The position numbers were made by a program, and so were the translations under genes. DNA of 64,000 nucleotides from an uncultured Shimia sp. (GTDB lineage Bacteria; Pseudomonadota; Alphaproteobacteria; Rhodobacterales; Rhodobacteraceae), in contig NZ_CANLRL010000009.1 in assembly GCF_947493595.1 (NCBI RefSeq), positions 124,001-188,000 of the forward strand, read 5' to 3'. The notes beneath the pieces are model-generated. The model had not been told where the DNA came from, searched no databases, and saw only the letters and a program-made list of their open reading frames with translations. Of this stretch, positions 37,973 through 46,567 are shown piece by piece; the stretch's first letter is position 1; each line of letters opens with the position of its first letter.

Positions 37973-38895
37973 GCTCAACTGACGACATGGAAGACAGCTC
38001 CGCACCGCTGATCGAGCATTTGGCGGAACTGCGCACGCGGCTCATCCGTTCTGTGCTGGCTTTCTTGGTTGGCATGATTCTGGCGTTTGTGATTGCGGAG
38101 CCAACTCTGCAGTTCTTGCTGGGCCCCATTGAGGAAACCCTGCGGGCGCTGGGCGATCCGTCGCCAACGATGCAGTATACCTCGCCACAGGAATACCTCT
38201 TCACCTTGTTCCGCATTTCCATGGTGGGGGGCTTTGTGCTCGCGTTCCCGGTGATCGCGTTCCAACTGTGGCGCTTTGTGGCCCCTGGGCTCTACAAAAA
38301 CGAGCGTGGTGCCTTTCTGCCCTTCATGATTGCGTCACCGTTTATGTTCCTGCTGGGCGCGGCCTTTGCGCACTTCGTGGTGACACCTCTGGCGATGGCG
38401 TTCTTCTTGGGCTTCACCGACGTGAGTTCGATCTTTGCCAATCTGTTGGCCAGCACAACCAGCGAAATGCCAACCGGCACAGCCGTGGTTCCTGAAACCG
38501 ACAGCGGCATCAAGATCACCTTCTTTGGTAAGGTAAACGAGAGCTTGGATATCTCGCTGAAGTTCATCATGGCTTTTGGCCTCTGCTTCCAGCTTCCAGT
38601 GCTGCTGACGCTGATGGGCAAAGCGGGTCTGGTGAATGCCGAAGGTCTCGGCCGCGTACGCAAATACGCCATGGTGGGCATTCTGGTACTGGCCGCCTTG
38701 GTCACCCCACCAGACGTCACCACGCAGCTGATCCTATTTGTGGTGGTCTACGGCCTCTACGAAGTTTCGATCTTCCTGGTGCGGCGTGTGGACCGTCAGC
38801 GGGTCGCCAAGTTGAAAGCCGAAGGCGTTTACTTTGAGGACGACGAAGAAGGCGAAGACGAGGCGGATATCGCCGACGCGGAAAGCCACAAGTAG
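37969..38895 (+). CDS. tatC: Sec-independent translocase subunit TatC
   Basis: 308 residues with six predicted transmembrane helices. SAPLIEHLAELRTRLIRS at the N-terminus is the signal-peptide docking region, and FQLWRFVAPGLYKNER and ALVTPPDVTTQLILF are family signatures. The C-terminus is unusually acidic (EDDEEGEDEADIADAE). A strong intrinsic terminator follows at 38918. Confidence 0.96.
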   Translation: MSSTDDMEDSSAPLIEHLAELRTRLIRSVLAFLVGMILAFVIAEPTLQFLLGPIEETLRALGDPSPTMQYTSPQEYLFTLFRISMVGGFVLAFPVIAFQLWRFVAPGLYKNERGAFLPFMIASPFMFLLGAAFAHFVVTPLAMAFFLGFTDVSSIFANLLASTTSEMPTGTAVVPETDSGIKITFFGKVNESLDISLKFIMAFGLCFQLPVLLTLMGKAGLVNAEGLGRVRKYAMVGILVLAALVTPPDVTTQLILFVVVYGLYEVSIFLVRRVDRQRVAKLKAEGVYFEDDEEGEDEADIADAESHK

Positions 38896-38917
38896 GTCTA
38901 TCTTTGGCTGAGATTTG

Positions 38918-38950
38918 AGGCGCATCCCTTTTGGGGTGCGCCTTTTTCTT
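38918..38950 (+). terminator. Intrinsic terminator of tatABC
   Basis: An 11-bp stem with one G-T pair (AGGCGCATCCC / GGGGTGCGCCT), a TTTT loop, then TTTTCTT. It lies 23 bases past the tatC stop; a classic Rho-independent terminator. Confidence 0.92.
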
Positions 38951-39012
38951 TGGCCTCTTGTTGTCCCGTCATGAACATGGTCTGTATCGCGCAAGACAGC
39001 AGGAGGCCCGCC

Positions 39013-39855
39013 ATGGATGACACCACTTTGACCCGTATCGCCGAAGCGCTTGAACGCATGGCACCGGCCCCTATGGCCGCGCCGGATTTTGCGGCTGCAG
39101 ATGGGTTTGTCTGGCATGTGGACCCAGACCGACTGGAACCTGTGGCCAATATCAACCGTGTGTCCCTCGACTTGCTGGTGGGCATCGACCGCTCGCGGGA
39201 TACGCTTCTGGACAACACCCGCCAATTTGCACGCGGACTGCCCGCCAACAACGCGCTGCTCTGGGGCGCGCGGGGTATGGGCAAATCCTCCATCGTGAAG
39301 GCGGTACACGCTCAAATTCTTGCGGAAGGTCTACCTCTCAAGATTGTCGAGCTGCAACGCGAGGACCTGCCGTCCGTGGCGCGGCTCCTAAACCTCCTGC
39401 GCGCCAGTGAGGAGCGGTTCCTGCTGTTCTGCGATGACCTCAGCTTCAGCCACGATGACCAGCATTACAAATCCCTCAAAGCGGTGCTGGATGGCGGCAT
39501 CGAGGGGCGGCCTGACAACGTGGTATTCTACGCCACGTCCAACCGCCGCCATCTGATGCCACGCGACATGATCGAAAACGAGCGCAGCTCTGCGATCAAC
39601 CCGTCTGAGGCTGTGGAAGAAAAAGTCTCTTTGTCAGACCGCTTTGGCCTATGGCTGGGCTTCCACCCATGCTCTCAAGACCAATACCTGGCGATGATCG
39701 ACGGCTATTGCGTCGCCCATGGTGTCACAGTGGACGCGGACCGCCTACGCGCCGAAGCCATTGAGTGGCAAGCCACACGCGGTGCACGCTCCGGCCGTGT
39801 GGCTTGGCAGTTCTTTGTGGATTTGGCAGGCCGAGAAGGCGTCGCGTTGTCCTAA
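39013..39855 (+). CDS. DUF815-type AAA ATPase
   Basis: 280 residues from ATG 39013, with AGGAGG at 39001-39006. GARGMGKSSIVKAVH (about residues 83-97) is the Walker A and RFLLFCDDLSF the Walker B; YATSNRRHLMP resembles sensor 1. The family (DUF815/COG2607) consists of single-domain AAA+ ATPases of unclear role. The tatC terminator separates it from tat, so it has its own promoter or is weakly read through. It is convergent with the NlpD-like gene. Confidence 0.86.
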   Translation: MDDTTLTRIAEALERMAPAPMAAPDFAAADGFVWHVDPDRLEPVANINRVSLDLLVGIDRSRDTLLDNTRQFARGLPANNALLWGARGMGKSSIVKAVHAQILAEGLPLKIVELQREDLPSVARLLNLLRASEERFLLFCDDLSFSHDDQHYKSLKAVLDGGIEGRPDNVVFYATSNRRHLMPRDMIENERSSAINPSEAVEEKVSLSDRFGLWLGFHPCSQDQYLAMIDGYCVAHGVTVDADRLRAEAIEWQATRGARSGRVAWQFFVDLAGREGVALS

Positions 39856-39873
39856 CGCAGACACCTCGATCTC

Positions 39874-41079
39874 TTACTTCAGGTAGGGGGCAGGGTCGAC
39901 GCTGTCAAAGCCTTCACGCACCTCAAAGTGCACAAAGCTGTTCTCCGCAGGCAGCACAGCCATGCTCTGCCCACGCTTCACGCTTGCACCCTTTTTCACC
40001 TTCACACCGTCCACGTTGTAGTAAACCGTCATCAGGTTGTTGGGGTGGCGCACCACAAGAATGGTCACGTCATCCGCGTCTTTGGTGATCGCCGCCACCG
40101 TGCCGCTCGCCGCAGCTGTCACAGGCGTACCTGCTGGTGCGGCAATATCAATGCCGTTGTTTTTGCCTTTGGAGTAGGGCCGGATCACCTTGCCGGACAC
40201 CGGATAGCTCATGGCCGCCTTGCTGGCGCTCTGCTGCTCGTTCAGGTTTGGGCTTTCCGGTTTGGCAACCGGTGTCGCCGCCGCAACGGTGTTGTCTTCC
40301 GGCAGCGGCTTGGAGGCGCTTGGAGGTGTTGGCGTTGGCGAGCCTTCGCCTGGCTTTGTGGTGGTTGTGGCTGCTGCTGCAGCCGCTGCCTTGCGTTGGG
40401 CTTCCGCCTGCGGATCAACTGGCGGGATCAGCAGGATCTGGTTCTCACGAATGGTGAAGTCGCTGCCCAAACCGTTCCATTCCGCCAGCGAGCGCACCGA
40501 GACGTTGTACAGACGCGCGATGGTAAAGGCGGTCTCACCACGTTTTACCTTGTGGCGCACAGGTTCCACACCTGACTGAACCTGCGAGGCAGGGGCTGCC
40601 GCTGGTTGCAATGTCTCTGTTTCAACGCCGGTATCGGCATTGTTGATTGCGCCGCCAGCCAGCGAGGCAATGTCTACACCACCGGGGGCAGTGACCATGC
40701 CGGTGCCGCCTGTGGCCGCTGACGGCTCCGCCACACGACGGGGCAGCGTGACCACTTCGCCTTCGCGCAGCTGCGCATCCAGCGCGATACCATTGGTACG
40801 GCTCAACTCGTCGGCCGGAATGCCTACGCGCTGGGATACATCCGCCAGCGTGTCACCCCGTTTGGCCACCGCGACCTGATAACTTGGATAAGAAATCACA
40901 CCGCGATCATCCGGCTCAGGCCGCGTTGCCGTGGCGGTTTGCGCCGCAGTGGTGGTGTCCAATCCGCCGCCAATGTCTCCGCGCAAGTCGTAATCTAGCG
41001 TGTCCAAACAGCCGCTCATCACAGTCAACGCCAGTCCTGCGCCGATCAACCGGGTGTTCTTAGATGAGAAAACTGCCAT
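39874..41079 (-). CDS. nlpD: NlpD-like LysM/LytM lipoprotein (M23 family, probably catalytically inactive)
   Basis: 401 residues. A lipobox MSGC at about residue 24 predicts an outer-membrane lipoprotein. Two LysM peptidoglycan-binding domains follow (about 66-112, VAKRGDTLADVSQRVGI; about 174-220, VKRGETAFTIARLYNVS), then a Pro/Ala/Thr-rich linker and a C-terminal LytM domain (about 293-398). The first metal ligand is changed (NNGIDIAAPAGTPV where active enzymes have His before the Gly-x-Asp), and the HxH motif reads YYNV...VHFEVR, keeping only the last His. This matches amidase activators of the NlpD/EnvC type. Location after surE-pcm supports the symbol. Confidence 0.88.
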   Translation of the reverse strand: MAVFSSKNTRLIGAGLALTVMSGCLDTLDYDLRGDIGGGLDTTTAAQTATATRPEPDDRGVISYPSYQVAVAKRGDTLADVSQRVGIPADELSRTNGIALDAQLREGEVVTLPRRVAEPSAATGGTGMVTAPGGVDIASLAGGAINNADTGVETETLQPAAAPASQVQSGVEPVRHKVKRGETAFTIARLYNVSVRSLAEWNGLGSDFTIRENQILLIPPVDPQAEAQRKAAAAAAATTTTKPGEGSPTPTPPSASKPLPEDNTVAAATPVAKPESPNLNEQQSASKAAMSYPVSGKVIRPYSKGKNNGIDIAAPAGTPVTAAASGTVAAITKDADDVTILVVRHPNNLMTVYYNVDGVKVKKGASVKRGQSMAVLPAENSFVHFEVREGFDSVDPAPYLK

Positions 41080-41206
41080 CTCGATGTCCTCACATGCGGC
41101 GCCCTGCTACCGGGGGTCTGCTGCCAAAGCCGCGTCTGTTGTTCGCTTCGTTAAGCTTCCAAATGGGCGAGCCGTCACCCTTTGCCAAGGGGAAAGCCCA
41201 ATCAAA

Positions 41207-41863
41207 TCAATCATTCTCTCGCGCGACGCCCTCAAGCAATGGCACAAAACGCACCGAGCGCAATTCGTCATAGTCCAACCCGTTTTCGGTTTTGCGCACC
41301 CGAATGAGGCTTTGTACCGCATCCGACTGCCCCACGGGCACCACCATGATACCGCCGATCTTGAGTTGCGCCAAGAGGGGGCCTGGCGGGTCTTCTGCGG
41401 CGGCTGTGACGATGATCTTATCAAACGGCGCCTGATCGGGCAGGCCAAAGCTGCCATCCGAGATCAGCGAGGTGATGTTCACGATGCCCAGCTGGTCAAA
41501 AATGGCGCGCGCTTCCTGCACCAGTCGCTTGTGACGATCCACAGTATACACCCGACGTGACAGATGGCTGAGAATGGCCGCTTGGTAGCCGGAGCCAGTG
41601 CCCACTTCGAGCACTTTGTCGCGGGATGTCACTTCCAACGCTTGCGTCATAAGCCCCACAACGGAGGGCTGAGAAATGGTCTGCCCACAGGCAATGGGCA
41701 GCGGCGTATCCTCATAAGCCCGCTCGGCAAACAGACCACGCACAAACAGGCCGCGGTCCACGTCTTCCATGGCGGTGAGTACAGCCGGATCGGTCACCCC
41801 ACGCGAGCGCAAGGCAAACAGAAACTGCATTTTGCGTTGTGCAAGCGCGTCAGGGTCGGTCAT
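41207..41863 (-). CDS. pcm: Protein-L-isoaspartate O-methyltransferase
   Basis: 218 residues. Methylates isoaspartyl residues of damaged proteins to start their repair. [18 protein letters not shown] is the substrate-side motif, [19 protein letters not shown] the SAM-binding motif I, and [22 protein letters not shown] the post-motif region. It overlaps surE by 4 bases, the common surE-pcm-nlpD order. Confidence 0.94.
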   Translation of the reverse strand: MTDPDALAQRKMQFLFALRSRGVTDPAVLTAMEDVDRGLFVRGLFAERAYEDTPLPIACGQTISQPSVVGLMTQALEVTSRDKVLEVGTGSGYQAAILSHLSRRVYTVDRHKRLVQEARAIFDQLGIVNITSLISDGSFGLPDQAPFDKIIVTAAAEDPPGPLLAQLKIGGIMVVPVGQSDAVQSLIRVRKTENGLDYDELRSVRFVPLLEGVAREND

Positions 41864-42642
41864 TCAATGCCTTTCAACGCGGCCAGCGTATCATGTGCCG
41901 TAAGGTCCGCCCGCATCGGCGTGACCGAGATATACCCGTCGAGATTGGCGGCCGCATCGGTGCCTTCGCCGGTCATCACCGTCTGGTCGCCACCCTTGGC
42001 CCAAAGGAACCGACGGCCCGATGGCGCGTTGTGGGGCTCAACCGAGAACCGCGTGCCTTGCCGCAGACCCTGTGCCACAGCCCGCACCCCTTGCACGTCC
42101 GCTGCCAGTATAGGCGGGAAGTTCACGTTATAAAACAGCCCGTACGCGTGGTCGTTGCTCGGGTTGGCGTCCAACACTTTGCGCACCACATCCGCACCAT
42201 AAGCACCTGCAGCTTCAAATGGATCATCCGCCGTGAAATTCTTCGGGCCGAGAAACTGCGAGAGTGCAAACGACGGAATCCCCTGCAAGGCGCCTTCAAT
42301 TGCCGCCCCCAACGTGCCGGAATAGAGCGCGTTCTCAGCCGAGTTGTTGCCACGGTTCACACCGGACAGGATCAACTCTGGAGGCGTATCCTTCATCACG
42401 TCGTGCACGCCAGCGAGCACGCAATCCGCAGGGCTGCCCTCCGCCGCAAAGCGGCGTTCGCCCATCTGAGCAATCATGGTCGGGTGGGTATAGCTGATAC
42501 AGTGGCCCACACCAGATTGCTCAAACGCAGGCGCCACACACCAGACTTCGCCATCTGGGCCAGCCAGCTCCGCAGCAATCTGTTCCAGAACGGTCAGTCC
42601 CGGTGCGTTGATACCGTCGTCATTGGTGATGAGAATACGCAT
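41860..42642 (-). CDS. surE: 5'/3'-nucleotidase SurE
   Basis: 260 residues from the ATG at 42642. [16 protein letters not shown] is the metal-binding N-terminal strand with the adjacent aspartates, and [21 protein letters not shown] the second active-site motif. It dephosphorylates nucleoside monophosphates and is often linked with stress survival. A 27-residue N-terminal extension of the frame lacks family similarity. It is translationally coupled to pcm. Confidence 0.95.
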   Translation of the reverse strand: MRILITNDDGINAPGLTVLEQIAAELAGPDGEVWCVAPAFEQSGVGHCISYTHPTMIAQMGERRFAAEGSPADCVLAGVHDVMKDTPPELILSGVNRGNNSAENALYSGTLGAAIEGALQGIPSFALSQFLGPKNFTADDPFEAAGAYGADVVRKVLDANPSNDHAYGLFYNVNFPPILAADVQGVRAVAQGLRQGTRFSVEPHNAPSGRRFLWAKGGDQTVMTGEGTDAAANLDGYISVTPMRADLTAHDTLAALKGIE

Positions 42643-42752
42643 GTGCCTGCCCCAATATTTGCTGACGTCCTGTCTAGTGGAGGTGTGCAAAGGGGGCAAG
42701 CCACGTGGTGTCGCGAACGGCAACCGTTGCGGTGTTGCCAGCTTAACGGGCG

Positions 42753-43427
42753 TTAAAGGCCCATTTCAGCCATCAAACGTGCTGCTTCCTCGCGCGGATG
42801 CACAAGGCTGTCTTTGTCTTCGCCTGGGAAGAACCGCGCGCGTGTGCCGGTGGGCATGCCACGTGGGCTGAGCACTGACACGGTAGGGCCGATGTTGGTG
42901 GTCTCGGCTTGCCAGCTTTTGGCCAGCGCGATCTGCGCAGCCTTGGTGGCGCCATACGAGCCAAAGAACTTCTCGCCCGCGTGGTTGTCCTCGAAGAACA
43001 CTGCGTGCCCTGTGTCACCCAGCAGCGGGCTCATAAACGGGATCAACCGGCCAACCGCGTCGACGTTGATCGACAAGGATTTTTGCCAGTCTTTGGCGTC
43101 AATGTGATCGGTTGGGGTCAAAGGCGCGCCATGTGCGGCGGTGTGGATCCACAAATCCACCTTGCCCCAGCGGTCATGAATTGACCGGCAGAGCTGCGCC
43201 ATCGCGTCTGCATTGGTGATGTCCATGGGTGCCAATGTGGCTTTGCCACCTTTGGCCTGTATGCGATCGTCCAGGTCTTCCAAGGCACCGGTGGTGCGGG
43301 CGACCGCCACCACGTGGTATGCGGGCACAAGAGCCTCTGCAAAGGCAGCGCCAAGGCCGCGGGAAGCGCCGGTGATCAGCGCGATTTTCTCGCCGGAGGC
43401 GTCGGGGGTGTTGGACGTATCACTCAT
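42753..43427 (-). CDS. SDR family NAD(P)-dependent oxidoreductase
   Basis: 224 residues from the ATG at 43427 ([12 protein letters not shown]); a TTG 21 bases upstream is an alternative. [18 protein letters not shown] is a textbook SDR cofactor loop. The usual NNAG is replaced by IHTAAHGAP; the active-site YxxxK is in [10 protein letters not shown]. Substrate unknown. It is downstream of purF and two small genes, an association I recall for purF and SDR in related genomes. Confidence 0.87.
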   Translation of the reverse strand: MSDTSNTPDASGEKIALITGASRGLGAAFAEALVPAYHVVAVARTTGALEDLDDRIQAKGGKATLAPMDITNADAMAQLCRSIHDRWGKVDLWIHTAAHGAPLTPTDHIDAKDWQKSLSINVDAVGRLIPFMSPLLGDTGHAVFFEDNHAGEKFFGSYGATKAAQIALAKSWQAETTNIGPTVSVLSPRGMPTGTRARFFPGEDKDSLVHPREEAARLMAEMGL

Positions 43428-43479
43428 AGGCCGATGAAATGCGTCCAAAGTGTCATGAGGTCAAGGGGCAAGCACGTCG

Positions 43480-43497
43480 CAGGTCCGCTGGGACCTG
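43480..43497 (-). terminator. Hairpin between a small gene and the SDR gene
   Basis: A perfect 7-bp stem (CAGGTCC / GGACCTG) with a 4-base loop, 27 bases downstream of the 85-residue gene. There is no T-run, so function is uncertain. Confidence 0.35.
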
Positions 43498-43524
43498 TGT
43501 TTGAACCCCTCATTTCGGAGAGGT

Positions 43525-43782
43525 CTAGTTTGGCATCGACAGGCGGGTGGTGCCATGGCCCGCATTGAGCACAACGCTGTCTTCGCCGATGGCAACCACT
43601 TTGCCGGATGGCGTGCGGTCTCCCAGTTCAACGCGCAGGGTTTTTCCACCGGCCGTCATCAACAGCGCGCGTGGACTTTTGGGGCTGCCCATCACGCCGA
43701 TCAGGGTCAAGCGAGAGCGGTTTTTCAGCACACCGGATTGCGTGGCCTGCGCGGCCACGTGAGAAGGAGTCTTGGAGGACAT
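43525..43782 (-). CDS. Small protein of unknown function with GspC/PilP-like strand pattern
   Basis: 85 residues. After a polar N-terminus, RLTLIGVMGSPKSPRALLMT, then LRVELGDRTPSGKVVAIGEDSVVL follows a beta-strand rhythm like the homology region of GspC/PilP pilotin-associated domains (I-G-V ... A-L ... G-D ... G-x-V). No signal peptide or membrane segment, so the resemblance may be structural only. It sits between a DUF2199-like gene and an SDR on the same strand. Confidence 0.68.
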   Translation of the reverse strand: MSSKTPSHVAAQATQSGVLKNRSRLTLIGVMGSPKSPRALLMTAGGKTLRVELGDRTPSGKVVAIGEDSVVLNAGHGTTRLSMPN

Positions 43783-43920
43783 GATACTGCCTGTGTCTGT
43801 GAGTGGTGGCGGCTATATAGGGGAGGGGTAGGTGCCGCCAGACAGACATAGGCTATTTATGGTTAAGGACCGCTGAACAGGCGGGCGATTGCCTAAGAAA
43901 AAAGGCAGATGTGGCGAAAA

Positions 43921-44484
43921 TCAGCCCAACAGATGTGAGCGCAGGTCTTCGCCACTGGCCGCATAGATATCCAGCAGTTGATCGAAGGAAATGCCCTCTG
44001 CTTGCGCTTGTGCCAGAGGACCGGATTTGGCCGTGAGAAGGGGTCTTTCAGCAGCCGATTCTGCCGGTTTCAAGGCGCAGCCCATTGGTTCGTCGCACTC
44101 AAACAGCGGCAAGTCATTCATCAGCCACGCGTCACAGCCGTCAAACCCAGGAGCCTCACCGGTGGCGTCCAACACATAGGCCTTAAATTGGTCTTTGGTG
44201 ACACTCGCCCAAACACCAAACAAAAATACCTCGTCACTGCCCCGGATTGGCAAGGGCAGGACACAATGAAGGAAACGCAGGTCGTCAAACACACAAAGGT
44301 CGGCGGTCAGCACATCGTCGCCCACCGTCAACGTGTCGCTGTCTGTCATCTCGCCATGGGGCCAGCAATCCGGTTGGCCAAATCCAATGTCAACGAGACC
44401 GCCAAAACTACGCCCGCAACACTTGCAGGCGTAGTCTGGATCATTAAACCGCTGCCAGCGGCTGTCGAGCGCCAGCAGGTTCAT
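43921..44484 (-). CDS. DUF2199-like protein
   Basis: 187 residues from the ATG at 44484. CKCCGRSFGGLVDIGFGQP near the N-terminus is a CxxC zinc-ribbon-like motif, followed by LCVFDDLRFLHCVLPLPIRG and FLFGVWASVTKDQFKAY, which match my memory of the DUF2199 family. Its role is unknown. It starts 4 bases after the purF stop, so it is cotranscribed. Confidence 0.78.
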   Translation of the reverse strand: MNLLALDSRWQRFNDPDYACKCCGRSFGGLVDIGFGQPDCWPHGEMTDSDTLTVGDDVLTADLCVFDDLRFLHCVLPLPIRGSDEVFLFGVWASVTKDQFKAYVLDATGEAPGFDGCDAWLMNDLPLFECDEPMGCALKPAESAAERPLLTAKSGPLAQAQAEGISFDQLLDIYAASGEDLRSHLLG

Positions 44485-44488
44485 TGCC

Positions 44489-46018
44489 TCAGCCCTGCGA
44501 CGGCGCCACTGAGGCGCTGTTCCAGCTTGCACCGGGTGCTGGGGCTTCTTCGATCTTCTTGCTCACACGGCTGCTGCCTTCCAGCGCCGCCAGATACTCA
44601 GGCGTCACACCACCGGTGATGTAGTTGCCGTCAAAGCAGGAGCAATCAAATTGCTCGATCTCCGGATTGCCCTCTTTGGCCGCCCAGATCAGATCCTCAA
44701 GGTCTTGATAAAACAGCGCATCTGCGCCCAACTCTTCCCGGATTTCATCGGTGGATTTGCCGTTGGCGATCAGCTCGTGTTTGGTTGGCATGTCGATGCC
44801 ATAGACGTTTGGATTGGCCACAGGGGGGGATGCAGAGGCAATGTAGACCTTTTTGGCCCCGGCTTCTCGACACATCTGCACAATTTTCTTGATGGTGTTG
44901 CCGCGCACAATGCTGTCGTCGATCAACAGGATGTTGCGGCCTTCCATTTCCCGTGGAATGGCGTTCAGCTTGCGGCGCACGGATTTTTGGCGCTCTTCCT
45001 GACCCGGCATAATAAACGTCCGGCCGACATAGCGGTTTTTCACCAGCGCTTCGCGGTAGCGGATGCCAGTGATGTTGCTGACTTCCAAAGCCACAGGGCG
45101 GGCACTGTCTGGCACCGGAATGATTGCGTCAATGTCCAGCCCACTTTCGGCAATCTGCTTGGCCAGCGTTTTGCCCATGCGGATTTGCGCCTGATAGACG
45201 GAAACACCGTCCAGCACACTGTCCGGACGCGCCAGATAGACATACTCAAAAATACAAGGTGTCAGCTTGCCTTCCACCGCTTGGAACTCATGCAGGTTGC
45301 CCTCCAGATCCACCAGCATGGCTTCGCCCGGCTTCAGGTCACGCATTTTGTCAAAGCCGTTGATGCCAAAGGCCACATCTTCAGAAGCAAAGGCGTAGTC
45401 GTCACCGTCACCTTCGGCGTCCCGTTTAGCGACAGACAACGGGCGAATGCCATGGGGGTCGCGGAACGCCAGCATGCCCACACCAGCGATCAGGCACACC
45501 ACGGAATAGGCGCCTTGCACGCGCTCCATGGTCATTTTCACGCCCGCAAAGATATTGCGGATCGCATCGGCACTGCCGTTTACTTTGATCGCGTCGGCCA
45601 CTTTGTCCGCCAGCACGTTCAGCAGGATTTCACTGTCAGAGGTGGTGCGCAGATGGCGGCTGTATTTCCCGGTCACCTTTTCGCGCTGGGCTTCGGTGTT
45701 GGTGATATTGCCGTTGTGCACAAGGTAAATGCCATAAGGCGCGTTCACAAAAAACGGCTGCGCTTCCGAGGCGGACAGGCTGCCCGCGGTAGGGTAGCGC
45801 ACATGCCCCATGCCAATACGCCCGGTCAGGGTCTCGGCATCAGACGGCTGGAACACATCTTTGACCAAACCATTGGCCTTGCGTTCACGAAAGTATCCCC
45901 CGGTGTAGGTCACCACACCCGAGGCATCTTGCCCACGGTGCTGCAACATCAAGAGACCATCATAGATCTCTCCAAAGACGTCATGGTTTCGGTTGGCGAT
46001 CCCCAAAATTCCGCACAC
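44489..46018 (-). CDS. purF: Amidophosphoribosyltransferase
   Basis: 509 residues. Catalyses the first committed step of purine synthesis, PRPP plus glutamine to phosphoribosylamine. The start is GTG at 46018, fixed by the need for Cys2 as N-terminal nucleophile (MCGILGI) and by GGGAG 8 bases upstream; there is no propeptide. LMLQHRGQDASGVV belongs to the glutaminase domain, and ILLIDDSIVRGNTIKKIV is the PRPP loop. Near the C-terminus EQFDCSCFDGNY carries cysteines that could be structural. Confidence 0.95.
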   Translation of the reverse strand: MCGILGIANRNHDVFGEIYDGLLMLQHRGQDASGVVTYTGGYFRERKANGLVKDVFQPSDAETLTGRIGMGHVRYPTAGSLSASEAQPFFVNAPYGIYLVHNGNITNTEAQREKVTGKYSRHLRTTSDSEILLNVLADKVADAIKVNGSADAIRNIFAGVKMTMERVQGAYSVVCLIAGVGMLAFRDPHGIRPLSVAKRDAEGDGDDYAFASEDVAFGINGFDKMRDLKPGEAMLVDLEGNLHEFQAVEGKLTPCIFEYVYLARPDSVLDGVSVYQAQIRMGKTLAKQIAESGLDIDAIIPVPDSARPVALEVSNITGIRYREALVKNRYVGRTFIMPGQEERQKSVRRKLNAIPREMEGRNILLIDDSIVRGNTIKKIVQMCREAGAKKVYIASASPPVANPNVYGIDMPTKHELIANGKSTDEIREELGADALFYQDLEDLIWAAKEGNPEIEQFDCSCFDGNYITGGVTPEYLAALEGSSRVSKKIEEAPAPGASWNSASVAPSQG

Positions 46019-46269
46019 AGGCAGGGCTCCCTTCGTCAGGTTAGGCTAGGTTGAGTGAGGCTGCGCACCGAGGCACCAAAGGTACAAGTCAGATCAATCG
46101 GAGTCGCGGGCAGACAAGCCTTTTCTGTGCGCGGTCTGCGCCAGCTGAAAGGGTGGTCATAACCACTGTCCACAGGGAAGCTCCGAATCCTGTTCTCGTG
46201 CTAGGCTCCTCTTAAGGGCTCATGGCGGGCATGTCACGAAAGGATCACAAAAGCTGTGACAATCTGCGC

Positions 46270-46545
46270 TCAGGTTTGTTTGGCCATGCGGATCAACACC
46301 AGAACCACCGCCGCGCCGAGCATTGATTGAAATACCGAGCTGATAAAGCCTCCGCCAAATGAAAACCCCAGGAATGGTAACGCGAAGTTGGCCAAGATGG
46401 CACCGCCAATGCCCAAGATCACATTGCCAACCAAGCCAAAGCCGCCGCCTCGCACCAGCTTGCCGGCAAGCCACCCGGCCAAGCCACCGATGATCACGGC
46501 GCTAAAAATACCGGAGAAAAGTTGTGCTTCGCTTGTGCCGTCCAT
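46270..46545 (-). CDS. GlsB/YeaQ/YmgE-family small membrane protein
   Basis: 91 residues, nearly all hydrophobic and glycine-rich, with about three membrane helices: IFSAVIIGGLAGWLAGKLV, then GFGLVGNVILGIGGAILANF, and a last helix before RMAKQT. This is the transglycosylase-associated/GlsB pattern, usually linked with stress. It lies 22 bases after the TAXI-like gene on the same strand. Confidence 0.88.
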   Translation of the reverse strand: MDGTSEAQLFSGIFSAVIIGGLAGWLAGKLVRGGGFGLVGNVILGIGGAILANFALPFLGFSFGGGFISSVFQSMLGAAVVLVLIRMAKQT

Positions 46546-46567
46546 GACAGTGCTCCTTGATCGCAGC

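Noticed and set aside
46232-46261. CRP-like site near the GlsB gene
   Set aside because: TCACA and TGTGA are in the reverse order to the CRP consensus, so it is a simple hairpin-type dyad.
46220-46474. 84-codon minus-strand frame overlapping the GlsB-like gene
   Set aside because: The overlapping frame has the known family pattern; this one is Arg/Trp-rich shadow sequence.
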